This document shows positions 8,826-17,236 of a DNA stretch of 64,000 nt, in pieces. Every line of letters starts with the position of its first letter. The stretch's first letter is position 1. Below the pieces are notes generated by a model, which was not told where the DNA came from, did not search any database, and was given only the letters and a program-made list of their open reading frames with translations. The position numbers were made by a program, and so were the translations under genes. The DNA comes from an uncultured Myxococcales bacterium. Lineage in GTDB: Bacteria > Myxococcota_A > UBA9042. The DNA is taken from the NCBI GenBank assembly GCA_903842345.1, contig CAIMLR010000039.1, forward strand, positions 62,001 through 126,000, in the 5' to 3' direction.

Positions 8826-10447
8826 GGCTGGCCTCCCTGGAAATAGCCGGCGAGTTCAGCGGGAAAATGCGTCAGCAGGTTGCGAATCGGCAGCGGCAAG
8901 CCACCGCCCAGCGCGCACAGCGAGCCGATCTCCAGCGTCTCGAGCAGATCATCGAACAACTGCGGATCGATGGGCGCGGTCGCCGCCGCGTTGACCATTT
9001 CCAGACCGCGCTGCGTGCCGATGCGACAGGGATAGCACTTGCCGCAGCTCTCCGCCGCAGCGAAGGCGAAGAGGTGCGCCACGAGGTCGATCAGCCGCAC
9101 GTGCTCGGGAATCCCGACGATGCTGGCGTGCCCCAGCAGAAAACCGGCGTCGTGGAGCGACTCGAAGTCGAGGTGCAGGTCGGCTATCTGCGCCACTGGC
9201 ACGATGCCGCCGAGCGGTCCGCCGATCTGGAATGCCTTGACGGGGATCCGCGTGCCGCCGCCAAGGCCGTCGATGATGGCGGCGAGCGGCGTGCCCATGG
9301 GCACTTCATAGACGCCCGGGCGAACAAACGTGCCGTCCAGGCAGACGAGCTTGGTGCCGGTGGACCGGGCGCTGCCGCATTTGCTGAACTCCACCGCACC
9401 ATGCGCGACGACGCCGGGCAGGCACGCCAGCGACTCGACGTTGGACACGACCGTCGGCTGCAGGAACAGCCCTTGGACGACCGGAAACGGCGGCCGCACG
9501 CGCACTTCTGGCCGCTGCCCTTCCAGCGAGGACAGCAGCGCGGTCTCCTCACCGCAGACGTAGGAGCCGGCACCGGCAACCGCGATGAATTCAAGGTCAT
9601 GGTCCAAGCCATGCGCTTCCAGCGCGGCGATTGCGGACTCGATTGCGGCAAGCGCTTCTGGATATTCGGCGCGGATGTAAACGATGGCCGCATCCGCGCC
9701 GACGATGCGCGCGGCGATCGCCATGCCCAGCAGCACGAGATAGGGCTGTTGCTCGAGCAGGTAGCGGTCTGAGAACGCGCCGGGATCGCCTTCATCGCCA
9801 TTGCAGACGACGAACTTGGTCTCGCCGACCGCGTCCTGGCATGCCGCCAGCTTGCGCGCCAGCGGGAAGCCTGCGCCACCGCGCCCGCGCAAGCCACTCA
9901 CGTCGATCTCGTGGAGCAGCTCCGCCGCCGGCGTGGCGAAGATGCCGTCCAGGCGCGCCATGAACTGCGGCAAGTCCAGCGGCTGACCGGTCAGAAATTG
10001 GTGTTCGGTCATGGCCAGCGCGCGGATCGGCGTTTGCGGCGGCGCTTGGCCGGCGAACACCGCCGCGACGTCGGTCTTGCCGGAGAAATTGTGGTCGCCG
10101 ACCTGAAACGACGCGTTCTCATAGCAGCGCCCCAGGCATACCGCGTGGCCAATCCGTTCGGCGGGCACATGCGCGGCGATGGCCGCCTTGAGCGCAGGCT
10201 GGGTTCCGGCGAGTTCGCAGCAGGTCCCACTGCAGACCCGCACCTGGATGCCGGCTTCCTCCGGGCGCAGGTAGTCGTAGAACGACGCGGTGCCGTAGAG
10301 GTTGGCCGTGCCAAACAGCGACGTTTGGCTCAGCTCGCGGAAGTCGCTGCGGCCCAAGGCGTGCTGGCGCGAGCGGGCGACGAGCGCGCGGAAGATCCCG
10401 GCGCGCATGCCTTTCTTGCCGGAGAGGTGGGAGAGGTTGGCGGACAT
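8822..10447 (-). CDS. fdhB: Formate dehydrogenase diaphorase subunit, NuoE-NuoF fusion
   Basis: The 541-residue product joins two complex-I-type modules. Residues about 60-125 form a NuoE-like thioredoxin-fold 2Fe-2S domain with Cys pairs near C72/C77 and C104/C108. The remainder is NuoF-like: an FMN/NAD site (LRGRGGAGFPLARK, about residue 190), the NGDEGDPGAFSDR block, GSYVCGEETALL, and the 4Fe-4S motif ESCGKCYPCRIGTQRG near the C-terminus. It should pass electrons between NAD and the FdhA clusters. The ATG at 10447 is preceded by GAGGTCACC. The frame runs far upstream with no family similarity, so longer starts were rejected. In many bacteria NuoE- and NuoF-like parts are separate genes (as FdsG and FdsB). 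Confidence 0.93.
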   Translation of the reverse strand: MSANLSHLSGKKGMRAGIFRALVARSRQHALGRSDFRELSQTSLFGTANLYGTASFYDYLRPEEAGIQVRVCSGTCCELAGTQPALKAAIAAHVPAERIGHAVCLGRCYENASFQVGDHNFSGKTDVAAVFAGQAPPQTPIRALAMTEHQFLTGQPLDLPQFMARLDGIFATPAAELLHEIDVSGLRGRGGAGFPLARKLAACQDAVGETKFVVCNGDEGDPGAFSDRYLLEQQPYLVLLGMAIAARIVGADAAIVYIRAEYPEALAAIESAIAALEAHGLDHDLEFIAVAGAGSYVCGEETALLSSLEGQRPEVRVRPPFPVVQGLFLQPTVVSNVESLACLPGVVAHGAVEFSKCGSARSTGTKLVCLDGTFVRPGVYEVPMGTPLAAIIDGLGGGTRIPVKAFQIGGPLGGIVPVAQIADLHLDFESLHDAGFLLGHASIVGIPEHVRLIDLVAHLFAFAAAESCGKCYPCRIGTQRGLEMVNAAATAPIDPQLFDDLLETLEIGSLCALGGGLPLPIRNLLTHFPAELAGYFQGGQP

Positions 10448-10582
10448 GGGTGACCTCGGCTGCGAAACGACTGTGCGCTGGATGGCCAAGTGGGTCAAGG
10501 TAGGCCGATTGATTCCCGATGCCCGCGCAAAATCGCATACTGGCGACATGGGCCGGCATGCCAGCCGCCATTGAGGCAACCC

Positions 10583-12181
10583 GTGCGCATTCACGTGACT
10601 CTTCTGCTCGGCTTGGTCTCTGCCAGTGCGTGCCATTCTGCAACCTCGGCGCAGCCAGCAGCCGACGTCGCGATGCTGGACGTTCAACCCGACGGCGCAG
10701 GAGCGGACAGCGCCGACGCCGTGCCTGCCGTCGATGTGTCGCCCGTCACCGACGTGAGCGCCACCCCGGACGCGAGCGCGGACGCGGATTCGGATTCGGC
10801 GACAAAGGCTGAAGATGCCGCCGCCGATGCCATGCCCGATGCGGCGTCGATTGGCCCGGCGCCTGGACCGGCCATCACGCCGCCCGCCGATGCGACCTGG
10901 ACCCTCGTGGGCGATTGCGTGCAGCCCGATGCCGTCGCGACGCCGGCCTGCCTCACCGTCAAATGCACCAAGGGCAACGCGTGCATGGCCAACGGCATCT
11001 GCACGCCCACTGAACCGTTCATCGCCAGCAGCGCCACGGCCAGCCAGGTCGCGCCCGCGCTTGCCAGCCGACCCGATGGCGCCTGGGCATTGGCGTGGTA
11101 CGACGGCACGCTCGACACGGAAATGCACGTCTACCTGCAGATCTCGCTATCCGGCGGCGCGGCGCTGAGCCCGCCGGTACAGGTCGACGCACCCGGCGCA
11201 CATTTCGCGTTTGCGCCCAGCGTCGTCGCGCTCGCCGATGGCACGTGGCTCGTAGTCTGGCGCGACGAGCAGTTCTTCAAGGGCACGGTGCAATTCTTTG
11301 GCCGGCGCATGGCAACCGATGGCACCTTTGCCCTCGGGCCGCAATTTGAGATCACCAACGGCCCGCAGTGGGCGAGTGGCGGGTCGACCAACGTCGTCAA
11401 TCCGCTGGCGGTGCGGCTGCGCGATGGCAACGTGCTCGTCGCGTGGCCAGCATCCACCCAGCCCGGCGTGCTGCTGTCCGTGCACGCGCGGCGGCTGGAC
11501 TTGAACGGCAACCCGCTGGGACCGGAGCTCGATACCGGGTCAGGCGGGCCAGATACCGAGAGCTACTCGCCCGCCATCGCGCCCCTGCCCAATGGCGCAT
11601 GTCTGTTGGCGTGGCAATCCTGGAGCAACAAGGGCCACATCCAGGTCTTTGGCCGGCGCTTTGACGCCAGCGGCCAGCCGATGGGCGCCGTGCTCCCGCT
11701 GTCCGCCGGGTTCAAGGCGTATGAAGCGCTGCCCGCCGTCGCCGCGTTCCCCGATGGCGGCATCTTCATGAGCTGGAAAGAAGGCGACGTGACCACAAGC
11801 ACAACGCCCGTGGCGATTGCCGGCAAAGCGTGGTCACCGCTGCTGACGCCGCAGACCGCCGGCAAGTATCAGGGAATCGGCGCGGATCCCGACGGCACCT
11901 ATCCGGATCAAGGTCCGGCGACGGCGCTGCCGGGCGAGCGCGTGGCGGTCGTCTGGCATTCGGCGGCAGCGGAAGGCGGCATCTTCCTGCGGCGCTATTA
12001 CCGCGCGCCGGACAAGCTGGATTGCGAGACGACGGACGTCGCCGGGGCGCCGCTGCCGCCCTGGGAGGGATCGCGGCATCTGCCGGCGGCGGAGACGCTG
12101 GCAGACGGGCGGATTGTGGTGGCGTGGGACACGCTGATGAGCGGGATGCCGGTGGTGCGGGTGCGGATTTTGGGGTGGTAG
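10583..12181 (+). CDS. Secreted lipoprotein with Asp/Ala-rich tether and beta-propeller-like repeats
   Basis: The GTG start follows a GAGG box and yields 532 residues. The signal sequence ends at Cys17 in SASAC, a slightly atypical lipobox. A tether of about 70 residues rich in Asp, Ala, Val and Ser follows. Next comes a small Cys-containing stretch (residues about 115-145). The rest contains repeats built around W-A-W/L-x-x-x-D-G and F-G-R-R, for example LADGTWLVVWRDE, RDGNVLVAWP, LPNGACLLAWQ and LADGRIVVAWD. Such strands occur in surface beta-propellers. The function is unknown; ligand or matrix binding is the likeliest general role. It diverges from fdhB. Confidence 0.75.
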   Translation: MRIHVTLLLGLVSASACHSATSAQPAADVAMLDVQPDGAGADSADAVPAVDVSPVTDVSATPDASADADSDSATKAEDAAADAMPDAASIGPAPGPAITPPADATWTLVGDCVQPDAVATPACLTVKCTKGNACMANGICTPTEPFIASSATASQVAPALASRPDGAWALAWYDGTLDTEMHVYLQISLSGGAALSPPVQVDAPGAHFAFAPSVVALADGTWLVVWRDEQFFKGTVQFFGRRMATDGTFALGPQFEITNGPQWASGGSTNVVNPLAVRLRDGNVLVAWPASTQPGVLLSVHARRLDLNGNPLGPELDTGSGGPDTESYSPAIAPLPNGACLLAWQSWSNKGHIQVFGRRFDASGQPMGAVLPLSAGFKAYEALPAVAAFPDGGIFMSWKEGDVTTSTTPVAIAGKAWSPLLTPQTAGKYQGIGADPDGTYPDQGPATALPGERVAVVWHSAAAEGGIFLRRYYRAPDKLDCETTDVAGAPLPPWEGSRHLPAAETLADGRIVVAWDTLMSGMPVVRVRILGW

Positions 12182-12298
12182 GTGGGCGATTTGCTCCTCT
12201 GGCCCGCCCGTTGTCGCCGCGCCAGGCCCCTGGTACAAGCGGAGCCGTTCCGGTTCCAACGCTGATTTCCAGACGACCGCGGCGCGCGAGGCAGGACC

Positions 12299-12378
12299 AT
12301 GGCCAAGACCGATAACTGGAGCCGTGAGCAGTTGGCGATTGCGCAGAATCAAGCCCCCCGCATCCAAGGCAGCGCACC
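12299..12378 (+). pseudogene. Probable N-terminal remnant of an HNH-endonuclease-type gene
   Basis: An ATG with a good ribosome-binding site (AGGCAGGA) begins MAKTDNWSREQLAIA, which resembles the characteristic N-terminus of a family of HNH endonucleases (W-x-R-E-Q-L-x-x-A). After about 18 residues the resemblance stops, and the frame drifts into the next gene and ends at 12523. No HNH motif is present. It looks like the stump of a deleted nuclease gene directly before the helicase-nuclease gene. The alternative is a short upstream reading frame. Based on recall of family sequences, not a search. Confidence 0.4.
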
Positions 12379-15300
12379 ATGTCGATTCCCCTGCATCCCG
12401 GTCTTTACGAACAGCTCATCGATGCTGCCCTGCGCGGGCAATTGGCGGCGCAGGATGCGCTCGTGCCGACCATTCGCGACGTCGATCCTGCCGACGCGCC
12501 GCATGTGCTCGCGCGCCATCTGACCATCTGGCTACAGCGGGCGCTCTCGAGCCTGCCGGATGCCGACAAGCGGTTGGCCCTCTGTCAGGAGGTCTTCGAT
12601 GCCGTTGAACGCGCGGCGCCCAAGCTGCATGTCGGGGAGGAAGCCAAGCTGGAATTGAACCAGCTTCTGAGCCTCACCACGCGCGATGCGTTGGCTGAAC
12701 CGATCGAGATGCTGCGCCCCGGTCTGCCGCTGTCGGAACTCGCCCTGCTGGTAAATGCGCGCGGCGAGCATCGCATCGGCGACGAACTGGAGAAGGAGAT
12801 GGCGTCGGCGGATCGCGTCGATCTGCTTTGCGCGTTTCTGATCTGGTCGGGCTACGTGCGGATGCGCCCGGCATTCCAGAAGCTGCTGCGCGACCGGCAG
12901 AAGCCGCTGCGCATCCTGACGACCGCGTATTGCGGCGCGACCGAACGGCGCGTGCTGGATGAACTGTGCGACTTGGGCGCGGAAATTCGCGTCTCCTACG
13001 ACACGCGGCGGACGCGCCTGCATGCCAAGGCCTGGCTATTTCAACGCGAGACCGGTTTCCACACGGCCTACGTCGGCTCGTCCAACCTGTCCGCGCCGGC
13101 GTTGACGGAAGGGCTTGAGTGGAATGTTCGCCTGTCCTCGGTCGAGTCGGCCAAAGTCCTGGAGAAATTCCGCACGACGTTTGAGAGTTACTGGCAGGAT
13201 GGCGAATTCGAGCCGTATGACAAGAATCGCGACGCCCTGCGCTTTGATCGGGCCATTCAAGCCGAGCGCGGCGGCGGCGGGAGCGTTGCCGCGCTCATCA
13301 GCAACATCGAAGTGCGGCCGTACGATTATCAGCGCCTCATGCTGGAGCAGCTGGACACCGAGCGCCGCGTGCATGGTCGGTTCCGCAATCTGGTTGTCGC
13401 GGCGACGGGTACGGGCAAGACCGTGTTGGCGGCGCTGGACTTTCGGCGCGAAATGCAGCGCGCGGGTCGGCCGTTGCGGCTGTTGTTTGTCGCGCACCGC
13501 AAGGAGATCCTCACGCAGAGCCAGGCGACGTTCCGGCAAGTGCTCCGCGATGGCGAATTCGGCGGCCTGTACGTCGATGGCGAGCGCCCGCAGCCAGGCC
13601 AGAGTGTTTTTGCGTCCATCCAGAGCCTCGCGCGGCTGGATCTGGCCAAAATCGCCGCCGATACCTGGGATTTCGTCGTCATCGACGAGTTCCATCACGC
13701 CGCGGCGGATACCTACACGGCGCTGCTGCACCACCTGACGCCGCAAATTCTCGTCGGCTTGACCGCGACGCCAGAACGGGCCGACGGTCAGGATATTCTG
13801 CATTTCTTTGGTGGGCGGATCGCGACCGAGCTGCGCCTCTGGGACGCGATTGACCGCAGTCTGCTCTCGCCATTTCAGTATTTCGGCGTCGCCGATGGCG
13901 TCGACATCGCCCATTGCTGGCGCCGCGGCCAGCTGGACATGACGGAGTTGGACAACGTCTTCTCTGCGCACAACGCCCGCGCGCATCGCATCCTGAGTGA
14001 AGTGGCGGCACACGTGTTGAATCCGCGCAAGATGAAGGCGCTCGGGTTCTGCGTGGGCAAATCGCACGCGCGGTTCATGGCGCGCGAGTTTGAACGCAAA
14101 GGTCTGCCTGCCATGGCGCTGACCTCCGAGACGCCCGCCGACGAACGCGCCGCAGCCGTGCGTCAATTGAACTCCGGGGAGATCTGCGCGCTGTTTACGG
14201 TTGATCTGTTCAATGAAGGCGTTGACGTGCCTGCCATCGATACCGTCCTGATGCTGCGCCCGACGGAGAGCGCGACGGTCTTTCTCCAGCAGCTCGGCCG
14301 CGGTTTGCGCTTGGCGGAAAATAAATCGTGTCTGACGGTGCTGGACTTCATCAGCCACGCGCATCGGGAGTTCCGTTTTGATGTCCGCTATCGCGCGCTG
14401 CTGGGCGGCACGCGGCAGGATCTCGTGCGACAGATTGAGGACGGCTTTCCGATTCTGCCGGCGGGATGCGCGCTTCGCCTTGCGCCCGATGCTGCCAAAA
14501 TTCTGCTCGCCAACCTGAAAGAGACGCTGTCCGCGCGGACCGATCGACTCGTCCGCGAGCTGCGGGAACTGGGTGCGGGCACCACGCTGGCGGATTTCCT
14601 GGCGCATACGCGGCTGGAACTGTCCGAGTTCTACCGCAACAACCGTACGTTCACCTCGCTGCGTCGGGATGCCGGCTTGCCAACGCTGTCGGCGGGACCG
14701 GACGAGGCGACGCTGGCCCGCAATCTGGTGCGCATGCTGCACAACGACGACCCGCGGTTGCTCGACACGGTGCTCGCCAAGCTCGGCGACGCACAACCCC
14801 CGGTGCCCACTGGGCTCGATGCCCGCATATGGTCCACCGCGCTTGTCACGCTCCTGGGCGAACGCGCGGTGCTCGACCTGCCGGGCGCGTTGGCGCAGCT
14901 CTGGGCCCATCCGGCAGTGCGCGCGGAACTCGGGGCGCTGTTTGCGTTGCTGCGCGAACGCGTCGCCCATGTGCCGATTGCGTTTGGCCAGAAGCCCGAC
15001 GTCGCACTGCAGTTGCATTGCCGCTACAGCGGCGACCAGATCATCGCCGCGTTCCATTTCCTCAAGAATGGCAAGATGGCGGAGCGACGCGAGGGCGTCC
15101 TGTTCGAAGAAAAGTCCCAATGCGACTTGCTTTTCGTCACGCTGCAGAAGACGGAGAAACACTACTCGCCCTCGACGATGTACCAAGACTGCGCGTTGTC
15201 GCCCGAGCAGTTCCAGTGGGAAACGCAGGGGATTACGACGCCGCAATCGGTGCGCGGCCAGCGGAACCTGCGCCATCGCGAGCTGGGCATTCTGCCGCTG

Positions 15301-15471
15301 CTGTTTGTGCGCGAACGGCCAAAGGATGATCGCGGCGAGACCGTGGCCTTCGTGTTTCTCGGTCCCGCGGAACTGGTGCGACACGAGAGTGAGCGGCCGA
15401 TCCGCATCGTGTGGCAGCTGCAGGACGCGATGCCGGCGGACTTTTATCGCGAGGCGCGGGTAGCGGCGTAG
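12379..15471 (+). CDS. PLD nuclease - SF2 helicase - DUF3427 fusion protein
   Basis: This 1030-residue protein combines three parts. Residues about 130-290 form a phospholipase-D-type nuclease domain with H215 and K217 in RLHAKAWLF followed by VGSSNLS. Residues about 310-690 are a superfamily-2 helicase: Walker A ATGTGKT at 343-349, a DEFHHA box at 436-441, and the QQLGRGLRL motif VI segment. The C-terminal third matches the DUF3427 type of region. Proteins of this build are found near restriction and antiphage genes, often with an HNH nuclease. Here only a possible HNH stump precedes it. DNA processing or defence is inferred; no partner gene is intact in the window. Confidence 0.85.
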   Translation: MSIPLHPGLYEQLIDAALRGQLAAQDALVPTIRDVDPADAPHVLARHLTIWLQRALSSLPDADKRLALCQEVFDAVERAAPKLHVGEEAKLELNQLLSLTTRDALAEPIEMLRPGLPLSELALLVNARGEHRIGDELEKEMASADRVDLLCAFLIWSGYVRMRPAFQKLLRDRQKPLRILTTAYCGATERRVLDELCDLGAEIRVSYDTRRTRLHAKAWLFQRETGFHTAYVGSSNLSAPALTEGLEWNVRLSSVESAKVLEKFRTTFESYWQDGEFEPYDKNRDALRFDRAIQAERGGGGSVAALISNIEVRPYDYQRLMLEQLDTERRVHGRFRNLVVAATGTGKTVLAALDFRREMQRAGRPLRLLFVAHRKEILTQSQATFRQVLRDGEFGGLYVDGERPQPGQSVFASIQSLARLDLAKIAADTWDFVVIDEFHHAAADTYTALLHHLTPQILVGLTATPERADGQDILHFFGGRIATELRLWDAIDRSLLSPFQYFGVADGVDIAHCWRRGQLDMTELDNVFSAHNARAHRILSEVAAHVLNPRKMKALGFCVGKSHARFMAREFERKGLPAMALTSETPADERAAAVRQLNSGEICALFTVDLFNEGVDVPAIDTVLMLRPTESATVFLQQLGRGLRLAENKSCLTVLDFISHAHREFRFDVRYRALLGGTRQDLVRQIEDGFPILPAGCALRLAPDAAKILLANLKETLSARTDRLVRELRELGAGTTLADFLAHTRLELSEFYRNNRTFTSLRRDAGLPTLSAGPDEATLARNLVRMLHNDDPRLLDTVLAKLGDAQPPVPTGLDARIWSTALVTLLGERAVLDLPGALAQLWAHPAVRAELGALFALLRERVAHVPIAFGQKPDVALQLHCRYSGDQIIAAFHFLKNGKMAERREGVLFEEKSQCDLLFVTLQKTEKHYSPSTMYQDCALSPEQFQWETQGITTPQSVRGQRNLRHRELGILPLLFVRERPKDDRGETVAFVFLGPAELVRHESERPIRIVWQLQDAMPADFYREARVAA

Positions 15472-15519
15472 CGCGACGGGGCGCGGTCAGCCCAAGCCCG
15501 CCCAGCCTTTTTCCAGATC

Positions 15520-15555
15520 GCGGAAAGATCCCCACCGCCTGCGGAAGGATCCCCA
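15520..15555. promoter_or_regulatory. Tandem upstream boxes of the sigma-54 promoter
   Basis: Two 15-base direct repeats (GCGGAAAGATCCCCA at 15520-15534 and GCGGAAGGATCCCCA at 15541-15555) differ at one base and are 21 bp apart, two DNA turns. They lie about 75-110 bp before the -24 element at 15629. This is where an enhancer-binding activator would sit. No activator gene is identified. Confidence 0.5.
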
Positions 15556-15628
15556 GGATCGCGTGCGCCCACATCGCGCCGTTTTCCGCACTGCCTCCGC
15601 CTCTCCCGATCCGATCTTGTTTCAAGTT

Positions 15629-15644
15629 TGGCACGAAGCTTGCT
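15629..15644 (+). promoter_or_regulatory. Sigma-54 (RpoN) promoter
   Basis: TGGCACG-N4-TTGCT matches the sigma-54 consensus at every fixed position, with GG at 15630-15631 and GC at 15642-15643. Transcription should begin near 15655, about 45 bases before the ATG at 15702. A pair of upstream boxes at 15520-15555 completes the usual arrangement. Confidence 0.8.
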
Positions 15645-15701
15645 TCGTATGCATGCGTCGCTGTGACACCGAATGTGATCCTCTGTCCCCCGGAGTTCCT
15701 G

Positions 15702-16622
15702 ATGAACAACGCACGCCAGCATTCCGTTCCTTCCCCCATCTGGTCGCTGGTCCTCGCCGGCGGCGAAGGTACCCGCTTGCACTCGCGAACGCGGGGTGAC
15801 GACGGCGTGCCGGTGCCCAAGCAGTTCTTCCCACTGCTGGAGAACCGCGGAACGCCGCTGGAAGATACGCTGCACCGGATGCGGCCGCTTGTGGGAGCGC
15901 GGCAGTCCGTCGTGGTGGTGTCCGAACATCACCGCCCGCATTGGACCCCGCTGGTGCCCAAGGGTCTGTGCAGCCACTGGCTGGTGCAGCCGGAATCCCG
16001 CGGGACCGGCTTGGCGACGCTGCTGGGGCTGCTGCACATCGCGCGGCAGGAGCCGGATGCCATCGTGGTGATGACGCCCGCCGACCACGGCATCTGCCAC
16101 CCCGAGACGTGGCGCAAAGTGCTCGCCCGCGCCGCCAACTGGGCCGCGAGCGGCGTGACGCTGGTCGGCGTGCCAGGCGAAGGCTTGGACGATGGCTACG
16201 GCTGGATCGTCCCCGCGGTCCCGATGTCCGCGGACATCGCCCAGGTCGGCACGTTCGTCGAAAAGCCCGACGCGCGCACCGCCCACGCGCTCCGCGAAGC
16301 CGGCGCGCTGGTCAGCACCTTCGTCGTCGTGGGCCGCGTCAGCGACCTGATCGGCCTATTTGAAGTCGCCGTCCCCGCGCTCGTCGCCAACACGGTCGGC
16401 CACCTGGCCAACGCCCGCAGCTGGCTGCCCCGGCAAATCCGCCGCCTGTTCGGCCAAACGCCTGCGGTGGACTTCTCCGCCGACGTTCTGGCCACGGTAC
16501 CGCAACACCTGCTCGTGCTGCGCGCCCCAGACTGTGGCTGGTCCGATCTCGGCACGCCCGAACGTCTGGACGGTCACGTGGAAGCCCAACGCTCCTGGCA
16601 GGGGACGCCGATCGCGGCGTGA
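15702..16622 (+). CDS. Sugar-phosphate nucleotidyltransferase (mannose-1-phosphate guanylyltransferase-like)
   Basis: The 306-residue protein has the nucleotidyltransferase signature LAGGEGTRLHSRTRG, then VPKQFFPL and, later, a FVEKP segment. This places it with mannose-1-phosphate guanylyltransferases and relatives that make GDP- or NDP-sugars in the cytoplasm. It is shorter than ManC-type bifunctional enzymes and has no isomerase domain. The start is set by GGAG about 8 bases before the ATG. A sigma-54 promoter lies directly upstream, so expression probably depends on an activator, unlike the second guanylyltransferase at 48149-49231. A divergent sugar substrate is possible. Confidence 0.8.
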   Translation: MNNARQHSVPSPIWSLVLAGGEGTRLHSRTRGDDGVPVPKQFFPLLENRGTPLEDTLHRMRPLVGARQSVVVVSEHHRPHWTPLVPKGLCSHWLVQPESRGTGLATLLGLLHIARQEPDAIVVMTPADHGICHPETWRKVLARAANWAASGVTLVGVPGEGLDDGYGWIVPAVPMSADIAQVGTFVEKPDARTAHALREAGALVSTFVVVGRVSDLIGLFEVAVPALVANTVGHLANARSWLPRQIRRLFGQTPAVDFSADVLATVPQHLLVLRAPDCGWSDLGTPERLDGHVEAQRSWQGTPIAA

Positions 16623-17236
16623 GAAAGCCCCGTCAGGGCAGCTTCCCAGCGAAGCGCGAAGCGCAGAGCCGCCCATCCCCCAGCGTGCCCGGTGCCAAAG
16701 CACCTCCCCAGCGATGCGCGAAGCGCAGAGCCAAGCATCTCCCAGCAAACCAAGTGCCAAGGCACTTCGCCAGCGATGCGCGAAGCGCAGAGCCGTCCAT
16801 CTTCCCGCCGTTCAGCCACCCTCGCGCGGCCACCACCGGACCTTCGCGGGCGTGCATGGCCGGGTCCGCGCCTCAGCGCGCCGGCCGCCTGCGCAAGCCA
16901 CTCACCGCGCGGCCTTCCCCATACGGCCCCATGCCGGGGCGAGGACCGCGCGCAGCGCGACCGCAGCCCACCCCACCGCACCTCCGCCTTCCCCACCAAC
17001 AGGTGCCCGAGCCAAGGAAAGGGGAGTCCGAGGGGAAGACCTGCCGCAGGCTGGTTTTCCCCTCGGATCGCGAAAGAAGAATCAGCTCTATCCATCCAAA
17101 CAAGCGCGCGTATCCCAAGCTCGCGCCGCAGGCGCATCGCCGGGCGCCACCCCATCGCACCCTCGCACGGGTCTGTGCCTCAACGCTCGCGCCGCAGGCG
17201 CATCGCCGGGCGCAACCCGCAAAAGTCTGCCGGCCG
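16623..17236. repeat. Gene-free cluster of palindromic (REP/BIME-like) repeats
   Basis: No convincing gene is present in these 614 bases. A core of about 25 bases (CAGCGAWGCGCGAAGCGCAGAG) occurs three times at exactly 62-bp spacing, with hairpins at 16654-16664, 16715-16727 and 16777-16789 that share a GAA loop. Between the cores lie hairpins whose stems differ but stay paired: GGTGC/GCACC at 16691-16704 and AAGTGCC/GGCACTT at 16752-16767. Further GCA-loop hairpins lie at 16947-16959, 17123-17135 and 17189-17201. The last two sit in a 29-bp direct repeat (17119-17147 and 17185-17213). The region resembles clustered REP/BIME elements. Confidence 0.75.
17027..17067. other. Long near-perfect inverted repeat
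   Basis: TCCGAGGGGAAGACC pairs with GGTTTTCCCCTCGGA (one G/T mismatch), and the interior GCC-GCA-GGC extends the stem, giving about 18 pairs around a 3-base loop. It lies 170 bp beyond the end of the aldehyde dehydrogenase gene. It could stabilise mRNA ends or be a mobile repeat unit. Confidence 0.7.
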
